From contig JARUPY010000534.1 of NCBI GenBank assembly GCA_029817715.1, positions 4,776,501 through 4,840,500 on the forward strand: 64,000 nt of DNA. Reading direction: 5' to 3'. Under the pieces are notes generated by a model. That model was not told the origin of the DNA. It worked only from the letters and a program-made list of their open reading frames with translations, and did no database searches. The position numbers and the translations under genes are program-made. Origin of the DNA: Melastoma dodecandrum (Eukaryota; Streptophyta; Magnoliopsida; Myrtales; Melastomataceae). This document shows, piece by piece, positions 35,206 to 47,200 of this stretch (the first letter of the stretch is position 1; each line of letters opens with the position of its first letter).

Positions 35206-37140
35206 TGTTGGCCCAATGATTACACTAAGAGGGGGTTGAATTAGTGTTAAGTACTATTAAGGAATTCTTAAACGCTTTTTCACAACCCTCACAGCGGAAG
35301 TCAGTTGTTGTAACACAGAACTTGTGAAGTGGACTTCAAAATGAATCAAAGAACACAAGGGATTTTATAGTGGTTCGGTGAATGCACCTACGTCCACTTT
35401 CGGTCGTTTTCACTAATACTTTGAAATAGTGATTACAGTGTAGAAGATTGAACCATCTGTGATATAAGAAAATAGTTTCTTTAATCACGGTGTGGTTAGA
35501 CTAGCTTAACCAGTGCAAGAAACTCTCTTGCTGAGTTTAAGATGAGTCTAGGTCGAATCACAAGGAAATCAACCAGACTTGTACAAGCTCAGAACTTGGC
35601 TGGAAGCTTTAGCCTTCTGTGACGTTGTAGCGGACTGTCGCTTCTGTGGATCAGCGAACAGATTCAACGACGCTTTCTCCAAGTGTTGGACGTCTCTAAT
35701 GTGCTTCTCTTTTTGTATTTTTGGTTTAATCTGCAAAACAAATAAAGATAAACTGTCTACAGTAGGTTGCAGTCCCTCACCACTTACGCCTGCTGTAGAA
35801 CCTTCTCTTAGACTTGTTGTACGCCCACCCGGCGTCACGGACAGCTTCCCCGGTCAAGTCCTTCGCATTCACAGCCAACGACGCCTACGGAATGGCTTCA
35901 CCAATGCACACCTGCTGCAAACACACAGACAACAAAATAACCAAATACAGAAGGTTGGTGATCCCTCACCACTGAACGCCTGCTACGGACTCCTTCTCTC
36001 CGACCAACACTCTACGCCTACTCGCCACCAACGAACCCTTCCCCAGGCCCTGGTGCACCTAGTCCGACGTCACGGACAAAGTTGCGGTCGAGTCTCTCAG
36101 ATCCGTACGCAACGACGTCACCGGAGCGGCTTTACCCACGCCTAACCCGCTGTAGTTACCTCCTGCGAGAACGCTCGCCTGGAGTCTCCGTCCTGTACAC
36201 TCACACACACGTTAAACAACCACTAACGTTGCCAAATGTCAATACTTACGCTCTGATCTTCTTTTTTAAAATGTTTTTAGGGTTTTCTTTTATATAGAGC
36301 TTTCGTCCTCCTGTAAAGAAGGAAACTTATTTTACGAAATACAAATTATGACCAGATTCATCCCCAACGTGTATAAATTATTTGGAGACAATCTCTGATT
36401 GATTTCAGATCAATCAGATCATGCAATCGTAAGATCTCGTCTTACAGAAGGTTAGAGACTAATTCGGTCAGCAACCTTCTATAGTTGGAAAGAAAGAATA
36501 TTTTATTTCCAACTTGAGAAATCTGATAATAGACGCATTTATTTATCTGTTGGGACCGTCCATAATTAATTTTGTATTAAGTAGACGTTTTATTCCCCAG
36601 AAATTACATTATAGAAGGTTCAGCCAGTCAGAGCAAGTTATCCTTCTATACAAGGAAATAATCAATCAATTATTTCCAAATTGACATGATTCCTTCCGAA
36701 TACGATTTTCATTGTATCTGGATGAAATTGGTTTGAAAACATTGTTTGAGAACGGTTTCTAAATAACCTAATCTTTTACAAAAGGTTAGATAGAAGTTGC
36801 CAAAAATAACAAAATAATTTCCTTGATTAGGAAATATTTTATTTTTGACTTTCAAACATTTGTTTATCAGTTAAATATTAATTCAAATAATATTCTTAAG
36901 AATATTCCCTTTTTGAATTAATAATATAATTAAGATAATTAATAATTAATTAATTATTGAAATATCTTATTATAGAAATATTCTCTAATCACGTCTCTTG
37001 ATCTGATAAGATCTGATAAGATCTAACGCGACATGTTTCCTTTATTACGAAGCATATCTCCGTTACAGGAGGTTACAGCTTCTGTAACGTCATAGTAGGT
37101 CAAACCTGCTGTTTGACTCATCATCAAAATCTTGTCAACA
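35206..37140 (-). repeat. 5' LTR of SIRE-2 (1,935 bp)
   Basis: It aligns end to end with 25584-27502 with scattered substitutions and a few indels. It has the same GC-rich direct repeat (gtcacgga around 35835 and 36070). Its outer end is cttgtcaaca, followed by the gataa duplication. Confidence 0.93.
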
Positions 37141-37145
37141 GATAA
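37141..37145 (+). repeat. Target site duplication gataa (right of SIRE-2)
   Basis: It matches 25579-25583. Confidence 0.92.
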
Positions 37146-37358
37146 TTACATAACAACGTGCCCTTCCTTGGTCTTTTTATTTTACGAGATGATAAAGCAG
37201 CGGATAGAGCTAGCCCGATGTCATATTTGTTTTCACTTTATATTTGGGATGGGTGGGTGGGTTCCATTTCTTTCGTCACTGTTAAAAGATAGTTTTGTAA
37301 GGAAGAAAATTAAGAAAAGACTTTGGTCCTTCCCTTCTTTATTATTATTTAGGCTAAT

Positions 37359-37505
37359 TCGCAATTCTATCATGTACTATTTTCGTTTTTTTCAATCCAT
37401 CATGTCATTTGAAACGCTTCATATTCATACCCGTACTTAAGTCGTTATTACGAAACTAGCATCCGTTACCTCCCCTTGTAACGGAATCCGACGTGGTAGC
37501 TCAAA
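37359..37505 (+). repeat. 182-bp repeat, third copy
   Basis: It carries ttctatcatgtac, tcatacccgtacttaa and taacggaatccgacgtgg and stops after gtggtagctc, where the 182-bp unit in the first dimer continues with cccacctagc. The missing tail turns up at 39818. Confidence 0.8.
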
Positions 37506-39817
37506 GGACCTACGGATTCCTAAAAGAAAATTCATCGTCCATTTTATTTATAATTGTAGAGTATTACACAATTCAGTTACAATTGAGTTATAAAAATTTA
37601 CACAACGGAAGCTTTCTATCGAACATGAAGATAAACATGCATAGATCACTTCTATGACCTGCCAAAAACATGCAATAACATTAGTCAAATGACTAAGTAC
37701 GGTAGCTCAAGTACGCGTAACCAATCGCCCATAACCTCCCTTGACGTATCTCAAAATTGAGACCTCGTCTCAAAATTCCGACATACACCGTTGCGTTCCC
37801 AATTCCTCAAGGATCGCAACTAAGTTATTTCCAACGGCATTTGAGAACGTTGCATTTTCAGCCTATGCACGTCCCATAAAAGCCTCATGTTCATGTACCT
37901 TCAGCCACGCAATATTCCGCTACCACGGATCAATCCATCTGGGTGTGTAAAACCACGAAACTTCCCTCCGTACCTTAGTTTTTCGCCCAACTTTTCCAGC
38001 CAACTAGGCTGTCCAAAACACCATTCTGAGGGTGGATTCTTTCATTTCAAACCCTCCTCATATCCGCCTTATAAGGCAGCCCCATGGGCGTATCAACGTA
38101 TCATCGTAAACTTTAATTCCGCCCACGATACATGAGTCGTTCGATCACTTTCATTTATCCGTGCCTTCCGCACTTAATAAACCTTCCTCTCACCGAGGAG
38201 TATCAACTTCGGACCAGCTATGAATGACCATAACAAGTCCCCTTTTCAGCCCATGTTTATTTAATAACATTGCTCAATATTCATATGTTCGCATCCACGA
38301 GTGTTCGTGCTTGTCCGCAACCATCTCAATCGGAGTTTCAACCTTTCCTTTTCTCAATACCGATGGACCAGCCCGTCCATCCCCAATTGCCCAATTTCCG
38401 GGCTTTAATTATATGCCAAGGTATACACTCAAAATGGGCAGCCACGTACCCGCACAAACACACACAAAACGATCCATATTTCAGCCCAATATACACACAC
38501 ACAAACCGGGAAATTCACTCCCGAACAGCCCATACTCATCATGAGCATCCATTCATAACTCAATACAACCTTAATCTCATGCACACGGATGAGTTCCTGC
38601 ATGGCCAGCCCCAAAACAATTGCCATCCGGCACACACATGCTCAACCGCGAACCACCGGCCAGCCCACATGCGGTGTGAATCCGCTCATCCATCGCATAA
38701 CCGAGGGTCCGGGGTGCCATCTCCTACCATCCCAAGGGCCTGGCCAGCCTTTTTCCCTCACCCAAGAACACATTCACAGCGAGCAAAACTCAAGGCTAAC
38801 GAGTTTTATGGCCGTTTCGCAGGAAGAAAAACGAAGTGGGATCGAGTACTGTACCTTGCTTCTTCTTTGGAGCAAAACCGCTCTAATTCTTTCCTTCACC
38901 GAGCGACCTCTCCACGAAGGGGCCTCCTCACGGTCTTCTTTGACGCTAGCCCTTCCATTTAGCTCCTTGAATTGTTCGCCAAATCAGCCCACCGAACCAG
39001 CCCCTTCTTCTTCTTTTCTTCCTTCTTCCTCTTCTTCGTCTTCTCCTTCCTTCCCCTTTATGGACGTCCGCCAGCCCCTTTTTCCACCTTTTTTTTGCCT
39101 TCTAGCCTTCTTATGAGTGTTCCTTAATGATGAAAGTGGGCCCCACCATCCATGGCTTGTCGAAGAAGCCTTGGGCCCCGATTTGCACAAATTAATCATG
39201 TTTAATTAGCGCTAATAATCCAGCTTTATTAACCATAATTAATCCGACACCTTAATCACTATTTTGTCTTACTTGACCAGCTTTGTCATGCTTCTAAACT
39301 TGTCATCACCATTTTCAGCCATAAACCCGCACGAAAGTGGGCTGTCCGCGAGCGACGTCGACGAGTATTTGGGCATCTCTTTCACGCACATCGACCACCC
39401 TTTCTCCGCTTTATATTATTCACTTTTCATCCACATTTGGGACTGAACAATCATTGAATTTCTTGCCATAATCGATTCGGTTCTCTACCATAACGTTAAG
39501 TACGTTTTAACCACAACAACTCCAAGCTTATCAACATAACAACGAAAATGTCAATCCGTCATTTGTACGCACACTTTCAAACATTACTCCCTCACTTAGG
39601 ATGCTGTCCATGTTGCTTGTGGAAGTGTCCTTGGGCATTGGACATTATTCTTGAGTATCGTTCGCATCATTCTATCCTTATGTATTCAAACCGTCCATTC
39701 ATTTTTCTGGACTCAATCTTACCATCTCACGAAGTTTTTCTTTTTCATTACACATACATACCATGGGTACAACCCCATTTGCATTCACAAACTACAAAGA
39801 AAATATGGGCTATTACA
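37506..39817. other. Unidentified 2.3-kb insertion inside the repeat dimer
   Basis: The two halves of a repeat dimer end and resume around this block, with agctc on the left and agccc on the right as a possible, imperfect 5-bp duplication. No TG...CA ends, inverted termini or retroelement protein are visible. A C/T-rich tract lies at 39000-39060. The longest frame (38270-38962) is rich in Pro, His and Ser and looks non-coding. It could be a solo LTR or another non-coding element of a family I do not recognise. Confidence 0.45.
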
Positions 39818-39975
39818 GCAGCCCACCTGGCTTTAACGGCGTTAAAAAACACGGCCTAATTAACAATTCTATCCTATATTATTTTCATTTTTTCCGATCC
39901 ATCCTGTCGTTTGAAACGCTTCCTACCCATACCCGTACTTAAGCTGTTACCCCCCTGTAACGGAATCCGCGTGGC
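39818..39975 (+). repeat. 182-bp repeat, linker tail plus fourth copy
   Basis: It begins in the linker (cccacctggctttaacggcg, with the near-palindrome ttaacggcgttaa), then a full unit to gaatccgcgtggcagcc. A small deletion follows cttaagctgttac. Confidence 0.8.
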
Positions 39976-40286
39976 AGCCGTTCGCTCCGGAAGTAACCGC
40001 GGACAAGCCGGACCCAAACACGTCGGAAATCTCTAGCACTACGAGCAACTAGTAGTCGAAGGTTCGTTGAATGTGTGGTCGTCGTATGAATGAAGAGAGA
40101 GCGAAGACAGCGGACGAACACAGTGCTTGAAGATAAAAATGATAATATGTCCGTCTGTAGATAGGTATCCGTATACAATGCCTAAGAACAACTATTTATA
40201 CTAAGCTAGACCTACGTATGTACGGTCCCTTCCAAGTCATGAGATTGTAGTTCCAGAGATTTCCAACGTGTTTAAGTCACCTTAAG
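39976..40286 (-). repeat. Fragment of an LTR related to 47201-48005
   Basis: Weak similarity to the outer end of the LTR at 47201: gttcgc...cggaa, cacgtcggaaat against cacgtcgaaaat, and ttcgttgaatgtg against ttcgaatgtggtc. It is cut at 40286, where SIRE-3 LTR sequence begins. Confidence 0.35.
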
Positions 40287-40597
40287 GTCGATCTCATATC
40301 ACCTTCTATAATCATTACTACGTTACGTATCACTTTTTGTAATCTCTACTACGTACGTCTGAGTGATAACCATCCAAATTCTGGGTAAAGAGTAGATGTA
40401 GGCAAGTTGTCAAACCACTATAAAAGTCTTGCATGCATCAAACAAATCACAATAACATTCGTACGTTCTGTCTTACAGAAACCTGTCTCTATGATTCTGT
40501 TTTACAGAAGCTTTCTTCCTCTGCGGGGTTTGTCGAAATGGAGTTAAAATCCTTAATTGGACTTTAACACTAATTCACCCCCCATCTTAGTGTAACA
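40287..40597 (+). repeat. 5' LTR of SIRE-3, truncated
   Basis: It aligns with 46470-46786 at the 3' LTR end (for example ggtttgtcgaaa and ggactttaacac) and ends tgtaaca. About 1.4 kb of its upstream part is missing, replaced by the unrelated LTR fragment at 39976. Confidence 0.88.
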
Positions 40598-40599
40598 AT

Positions 40600-40611
40600 T
40601 GGTATCAGAGC
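40600..40611 (+). other. Primer binding site of SIRE-3
   Basis: TGGTATCAGAGC lies two bases after the LTR end, a perfect match to the copia consensus. The leader that follows to 41245 is non-coding and full of cagaagctt/gctct motifs. Confidence 0.9.
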
Positions 40612-41245
40612 AGGTTCCAACAGTAGCTTAACCGCTTGTTGTAGATCCACAGGAGCTCGTGTCAGCTACACGCTCTACTCTGCAGTAGCTTTTGTCTCTG
40701 CATCTACCATCTAATCAGATTACATTTGAATCTGTTTGGATTATTTCAATTGGTATTCTTGTTCTGGTTAACAGTAACTTGACTATCTAAAGAACCATAT
40801 TTACTTCCACAGAAGCTTTAAGCTCAGTGAAAATTCATTTGCTACTATTCTGTAGAAGCTCACGCTCTATCAGCGTCCAATTGCTATTCAACAGAAGCTT
40901 ACGCTCTATTTGAATATAACGTCTGGGATGAGGATTCTTCCCAACAGAAGTGTAATCGCCAGTTGAGATCTTATAGAAGCCTTTATCTTTCATATTCTCT
41001 TTCACGGTTGGCATAATAGTTCTGTTCTGCATAAGCCTGTTGCTCTGCAAGAATTCAACAACTGCTACCATAAAGGAAATTTTAGATTTGTCATATTGAC
41101 ACTTGTGCTCTAGTTGAAAGATCCTTGATTGTTGGCTTGACAACTGATTTCTACCCAACAGAGGCTTCTTGCTTGTTGAGGTTCTATAATATAATCGTCA
41201 CCGTTCTATTCTATGGAAGAGCAACACTCTATACGGATTGAACAA

Positions 41246-43935
41246 ATGGCTAATAATTACCATGTACCAAAACCACATGATGGGAATCCTCCCATTTTTT
41301 ATGGTAAGAATTTTGCCTATTGGAAAATTCGAATGAGTGTATTCGTAGATGCTATTGATGATGACTTATGGTCCTATATAGAAGATGGTCCACCTTCTAT
41401 ACCAGAGAACCAACAAAATGATCGAGATGGTTGTCCCACATGGAATACCTCAAGATCAAACGACTAACTAAGACGGCAAAGTACTTAATATTTAGTGTTA
41501 TGTCTGAAAGTGAATTCATGAAAGTTTCTACTCCCACTTCGGGCAAGGAAATCTGGGATAAGCTTGTCACCATGTACGTTGGGACAGAACAGATAAGAGA
41601 AACTAAGATGAATTTCCTAATTCAGCAATACGAAAATTTTACTATGTAGGGTGATGAATCTGTAGAACAAATGTTCCAGAGACTCAACCTCCTAGTTGAT
41701 GCCTTAACACACTTAGGCAAACACTATACAAATTCTGAGCTAGTTTGAAAGGTTCTGCGTGTTCTACCCAAATCTTGGGAAGCTAAGAAAACGACTACAT
41801 AAGAAGCTAAAGATAATTTTACTATTCGGCTAGATCAGTTAATGAGCTCATTGATATCATATGAGATGGGAAGATCCTCTCAGTCTGATACAGAGAGAGC
41901 AGTAGCTTTCAGAGCATCGGAAGAGCCCACGGAAGGTTTTGATGATTAAGCAGAAGCTGATTCGGATGATGAACTCGCCATGATAGCTGAATGTCTTCTG
42001 CGGTTCGCCTCCTAGAAACACTTCAATAAAAAGAAAGGGTATTACATAATAGAATGTCCTTTACTTAAAGAGAAGGAAAAAATTTCTACATAGTCTAAGT
42101 CCAAGAAAGCAACGGCTGCTTAGGCAGATCTTGATGATTCTGATGATTGAGGAAGAAGAAGCACTAATGTGCCACACTGCTCACACAGAAACTCAAAATG
42201 AAATTCATACCTGCTTTCAAACAGAAGCTGTTGAAAGTGAATGGTATCTGGATAGCGGATGGTTCAGGCACACGACCGGAGATCCATCAAAATTTTCTCA
42301 ACTGACTCTAAAGAATGGAGGGTCTGTTAAATTAGGTGACAATAGAAAAAGCTCTGTCATCGGTAAAGGAACCATTGGAAGTCCCGACTCCATGGTTATA
42401 GATGAGGTTCTGTTAGTAACAGAACTCAAACATAATCTGCTGAGCATAAGTCAGCTTTGTGACAAAGGTTATACAATAACTTTTTGATCAAGATAAGTGT
42501 TCTGGTTTCCTAAACAATGAAGTTCGCTTCATTGGAAATCGGAAAAGGAACATCTACACCTTGACACAGGAGAGCTTCTGTGCTACAGAAAACTGCCTTC
42601 TGTAAGTAAAAAATGAGAGCCATCTGTGGCATAGAAGGTTGGGACATTCCAACTTTAAATTGTTATCCAAGCTTGTGAGAAAAGAGTTGGTGAAAGGTTT
42701 ACCTAATATCAGATTCGAGCAAGACAGGTTCTGTGAAGCATGTTCCCTTGTAAAACAAACCAAATCTTCATTCAAGACTAAGAAAAAAATTTATACTATG
42801 CAACCACTTGAACTTCTACATATAGATCTATTCGAACCTATTAGAGTTCAAAGTATTGGTGGTAGAAGATACTGTCTAGTTGTAGTAGATGACTACTCTA
42901 GATACACGTGGGTTAAATTTCTAACTCACAAAAATGATGCTTTTGAAAATTTCATAAACTTCTAAGAAATTACATAATGATATTGGATCTTCTGTAAAAG
43001 CTATAAGGACGGATCGTGGTACTGAGTTTGAAAAATATGAATTCGCTACTTGTGTGACGAACATGGTATCGATCACAACTTCTCTGCACCTTATGCTCCA
43101 CAACGGAATGGATTAGGAGAAAGGAAAAATCGAACACTTACAGACATGGCTAGAACCATGATATGTGAGAGCAATGCTCCGCAGAACCTTTGGGCAGAAG
43201 CTGTTAATACAGCCTGATACATCTCTAATAGGGTTCTACTTATAACCATATTAGAGAAAACTCCCTATCAACTATACAGGGGGAGGAAACCAAACATTTC
43301 GTATGTTCATGCCTTTGGACATCCATGTTTTATCTTGAGACCTTCTAATGACAATCTAGGAAAATTTGAAGCTAAGACAGATGAGGGTATCTTTCCGACA
43401 AAGCAAAGCATATAGAGCCCTAAACAAAAGGACATCTATTATAGAGGAGTCCATTAATGTAAAAATTAACGACTCACCGACAAATGATACTACAGGAAAT
43501 GTAATATCTCTAGAACCTACATAAGGTTTTGTAGAACATCCACCTTCTATGAAAGATGTGGGTGAGCCCTCTATTCATGAATCTCAAAAAGATCATGAAC
43601 TAACGAATGATAATTCTGAATAATCATATCAGAATAATCAAAATGATTTTAGAGCACCTGCACTATATCAAAAACGACATCCTATAGACGAAGTCATAGG
43701 AAAGATCAATAGTGGTATACAGACAAGACGTTATGTTATTAATAGTGGTGTACAAACAAGACATCCTATTGACCAAGTCATTGGAAACATCAATAGATGT
43801 TTTTTTCAATACAGTTCTATTACGTAGAATCCGTCAACACAGAACATTAATTGGTTGATATCTTTACAAAGCCTCTTGATAAAGAAAAGTTTTTCTTTTT
43901 TAGAAGTGAACTAGGAATCCACCATCCTATATATT
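41246..43935 (+). pseudogene. SIRE-3 gag-integrase relic, RT and most of RNase H deleted
   Basis: ATG 41246 (MANNYHVPKPHDGNPPI) matches the SIRE-2 start. Gag decays through stops at 41465, 41647 and 41746, and the zinc knuckle is largely lost (about 42030). Protease-like WYLDSGWFRHTTGD (about 42243) has Cys to Trp after DSG. Pre-integrase and integrase run about 42630-43340, with breaks. After the linker (about 43670-43800), where a segment with catcctat...caagtcat is tandemly duplicated, the sequence jumps straight to the last RNase H block (VDIFTKPLDKEKFFFF, 43857), so RT including YVDD is absent. Confidence 0.88.
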
Positions 43936-44109
43936 GTCTTACAAAAGACAAAAGAAGGTTAAGTAATCAATCAAGTAGAAACTTGCTACAGAAGGTACAA
44001 ACATCTGTACACTTCACTACAAAAGGTAGAATCCTCTTTATACTATACTATAGAAGGTACATATCTCTGTACACTTCACCATAGAAGGTAGAATTCTGCA
44101 TTCTATTAC

Positions 44110-44392
44110 ACAAAAGGAGAAGTTTGTAACAGAAAGGATGTTGCTGCACCTTCTGCTCGACCCTCTGCAGCTAAAGCATCTGCTGCACAGAGACAACCCA
44201 GATCATCTAATGAAGGGTCTCTCTCCTTGAACTTAAACCACTCTCCTCAAGGATCTCCAGCAGTAAGCTGTATCAAATGGGGAAGACATCCGCGTCCTCC
44301 AGCGACTTGTCATGGACCTTACTCGCTTGGTAGAATATCAAGAAAAGCTTCTTAGCAACAACATTGAAGAGGTCTCTTCTCATGATGTATAA
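44110..44392 (+). pseudogene. SIRE-3 env-like ORF scrap
   Basis: Only the C-terminal end is left. A phase-shifted frame ending EKLLSNNIEEVSSHDV before the stop at 44390, preceded by a DIRVLQRLVMDLTRL-like stretch (about 44285), matches the helical C-terminus in SIRE-1 (6590-6650). Confidence 0.5.
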
Positions 44393-45026
44393 TGATCTCA
44401 TGTGTTGCTTGAACCTTTTATTCCTTAGATAAAAAAGAATTGATTTTCATGGTCTAAAGGTTTTGATGCAATAAGTGTCATTTGTGGACACACCTTCTGC
44501 ATGTTGGTTTTGAACTTTCTGTTCTACCTTCTACAAGAACTGAAACTACCATCTGCACTTTGGTTGTGAACGCTATGTCGTATCTTCTACAGAAATCTTC
44601 TCTTCTTTATCAAATTTCGATCACCTATCCTTTTGATGTGACCAAAAGCGGAGAGAAATTGTGTTGATGGAGAGTACTTCGTTCTGTATTTGGTTGTAAA
44701 AAATCTTTGATTTTCTATAGCTTCTAGGGTGTAGAAGGCTATGAAACTTATAGCTCATAATCTACCTTCTGCAGGGTATGCGAATCGTGATCTTATATAA
44801 TCACCTTTGCTGGGAGTGCAAAAGTGAAAACTCATCATTTTTGTCGGGCTAAAATACAGAAGCTTCACGCTCTGTACATACCACAGAAGCTTTGTACTAT
44901 GTAAACAACTCGCTCTTATAACAGAAGCTTCTATGCTCTGTGATGGATGATTCCGCGGCACCATATATTAATAGATGTTAGGTCTCTCTCTAACGCAAAT
45001 CACTTTGACGATGCATGGATCGCTTT
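44393..45026 (+). other. SIRE-3 3' non-coding block
   Basis: Holds the internal purine tract (gtgaccaaaagcggagagaa, about 44637-44656) and several cagaagctt/gctctgt units (44857-44940). The end (from about 44945) is shared with 24170-24250. No good purine run abuts the LTR start, so the working tract has decayed. Confidence 0.6.
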
Positions 45027-46786
45027 AATTGAATAGGTTTTGATGATGAGCTTTGACCTTCTGTGTAACAGAAGTCAAACATCTACTCTACAGAAGCTAC
45101 TCACGTTGAGAACTTTCTGTAAGAAATATTTTTATGATTAAATGATTCTTTAATGATTATTTAATTATGAAATAACAAGGATTTGCTCAAGATATTAATC
45201 TGATCAAATACAATGGATTACGTCTCCAAATAATCCCAATAAGAATTATATTTTCCATAAAAGGAAATATAATCTTCTATTTATGGTAAGGTTCTGCAAG
45301 GTTATGCACAACCTTCTGTGGATCCAAACTATCAACAAAGAACCGTTATTTGGGATGTCTAACCACGTCATCTGTCTGGACACATTCAATTATGTGTCTT
45401 GAACTGGTACACGTTTCGTAGAAGGTTGCCGGCTAGATTTAGCTAGAACCTTCTGTAACGCAGTATTCGTGTAAACAATCATCAAATCATTATCAATTGA
45501 TATGATATTATTACCTAAAGAATATATAACTGGTGTGACATTTTAGTAAATAATACATTGTAAATAATTCTTTGTTTTTTATGTTTGTAAAAGGTTGATC
45601 ATGAAGATTACCTTCTACATTTTCACCAAGATTATTTTGTATAAATACGGCCATTCAGCTACGCTTCTAGGGGAGCACTTGTGAAGTTTTACAGTTGTAA
45701 AATACAGAGAGGATGCTGAGAGCTTGTAACTTTTCGTTTGAGATTTGTTAGTCACACATGAGGAACGCTAGCTGCAAAAGGCTGCATCATTGGTGAAGTC
45801 TTCTGGGATGGTGACTCGGGGGCCACGAGGGACTTGCAGGAGATGTTGGTCGGAAACGTGCGGCAGGTTGCTGGCGTGGCCAACGTGTAGTGGGCCGAGA
45901 GAAAGGCAGATACCCCGGGAGCACAGAAGGTAAAGGACTAACCAGCTTCTGTGGAGTAACGTTTTGTGTGTGCAGGATAACGTTGGGCAGGGGTTCTGTG
46001 TCTGCTTAGCCGTAGTCTCGAGGGATCATGAAGGAGAACCTTGGGCAAGGGTTTTGTGTTTGCTCAGTCGAGATCTCGAGGAATCGCATAAGGGAAGTCG
46101 CGGCGGTTGCTGTGTAGGTGGGGACGCCGCCGGAGTGAAAAGTCATATCGAAGTCCCAGTGGGTTGCTGTGCAGGTGGAGACGCCGCCGGAGTGAAAAGT
46201 CTCGGAGGAAGTCACGACATGTTGCTGTGCAGGAGAGGACACCGCCAGAGAGAAACGTCCGACAATCGGTTACTTTTATTAGTCACGGTAACACGTGCAC
46301 CAAGTTACTCTAGTCCAGAACCTTATGGTCTGTGCTGTGAAATTCAGTCATCTGTAGTGTAGAACCATCTGGTCTGTGCTGTAGAAGGTTGACACACTTG
46401 GTACAATACCTTACGATCTGTGTTGTCGAATGAGTCACCTTTGTTGCAGAACCTTCTGGTCTGTACTGTAGAAGGTCGATCTCATATCACCTTTCATAAT
46501 CACTACTATGTTACGTATCACTTTTTGTAATCTCTACTACGTTACGTTTGAGCGATAACCACCCAAATTCTGGTGAAGAGTGGATGTAGGCAAGTTGTCG
46601 AACCACTATAAAAGTCTTGCGTGTATCAAACAAATCACAATAACATTCGTATGTTCTGTCTTACAGAAACCTGTCCCTACAATTCTGTTTTACAAAAGCT
46701 TTCTTCCGCTGCGGGGTTTGTCGAAAAGGAGTTAAAAATCCTTAATTGGACTTTAACACTAATTCACCCCCCCTCTTAGTGTAACT
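45027..46786 (+). repeat. 3' LTR of SIRE-3 (about 1.76 kb)
   Basis: The start is placed by alignment with 24251; its TG is mutated (aattgaatag). The end reads gtaact, against gtaaca in the 5' LTR. It contains a triple GC-rich repeat with starts at 46106, 46163 and 46221 (gttgctgtg, gacgccgccgg). Confidence 0.85.
46106..46260 (+). repeat. GC-rich tandem repeat (three units of about 57 bp) in the SIRE-3 LTR
   Basis: Units start gttgctgtg at 46106, 46163 and 46221 and share acgccgccggagtgaaaag in the first two. The third is more diverged. Confidence 0.82.
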
Positions 46787-47200
46787 GTTTCATATGCATC
46801 CCTGCCGCGAAGGGAATGCTATTCGACTATCTCACACGTAGGGTCAGGGTGTTGGTTTTAAGGCATGATGGAAGGCAATAATAATAAAAATCTTTAGTCC
46901 ATAAAATGAATCAACTCGTGGTAGATATATATGAAATTAACTCAAAACATATTTCAGAGTTGTACCTGAAAATCTTTTGCTCAACGAAATGATTTAATAA
47001 TCAACCGAGAGCCCCATATACGACTTCTTTAGCGGTATCCATGATTACGAACACTCCTTGATACATTAAATCACTTTTGGATCCTCACATCTCGAAATTC
47101 AAAAGAGAACTTATACACCTTTTTCTCACTCGATCTTATGTTCAATGATTGTGAAAAAGGAAACGTATAAAAGGAAAAAACAATATGTGTATTAACGGTC
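46787..47200. other. Unassigned DNA between SIRE-3 and the next LTR
   Basis: AT-rich with no supported gene or repeat. Confidence 0.4.

Larger units (their letters stand above)
25584..37140 (-). mobile_element. SIRE-2: structurally complete Sirevirus, 11,557 bp, minus strand
   Basis: On the minus strand: 5' LTR (37140-35206), primer site, leader, gag-pol (34614-30477), spacer, env-like ORF (29815-28130), two polypurine tracts and 3' LTR (27502-25584). The perfect gataa duplication proves a single insertion event with no later rearrangement of its ends. Pol carries one stop, one 1-base frameshift and one short deletion; the env-like ORF has two stops. It is the best preserved element here, so recent in relative terms, but not autonomous as read. 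Confidence 0.95.
40287..46786 (+). mobile_element. SIRE-3: decayed Sirevirus with truncated 5' LTR and no RT
   Basis: Parts: the last 311 bases of the 5' LTR (40287-40597), initiator Met tRNA primer site (40600-40611), long leader, gag-pol relic (41246-43935), env-like scrap (about 44110-44390), internal purine tract (44635-44657) and an almost full 3' LTR (45027-46786). Many stops are present, and RT is deleted. Confidence 0.88.

Noticed and set aside
38270..38962. 230-codon open frame in the 2.3-kb insert
   Set aside because: Rich in Pro, His and Ser, overlapped by open frames in other phases, and with no recognisable domain; it looks like chance in CT/CA-rich DNA.
37359..39975. 37359-37505 and 39818-39975 as LTRs of one small retroelement
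   Set aside because: The same repeats occur as a dimer elsewhere (24808-25131), and the insert splits a unit at the linker, so they are target and not termini.
46006..46362. Frames in the GC-rich part of the SIRE-3 LTR
   Set aside because: Repetitive peptide following the 57-bp DNA repeat; non-coding.
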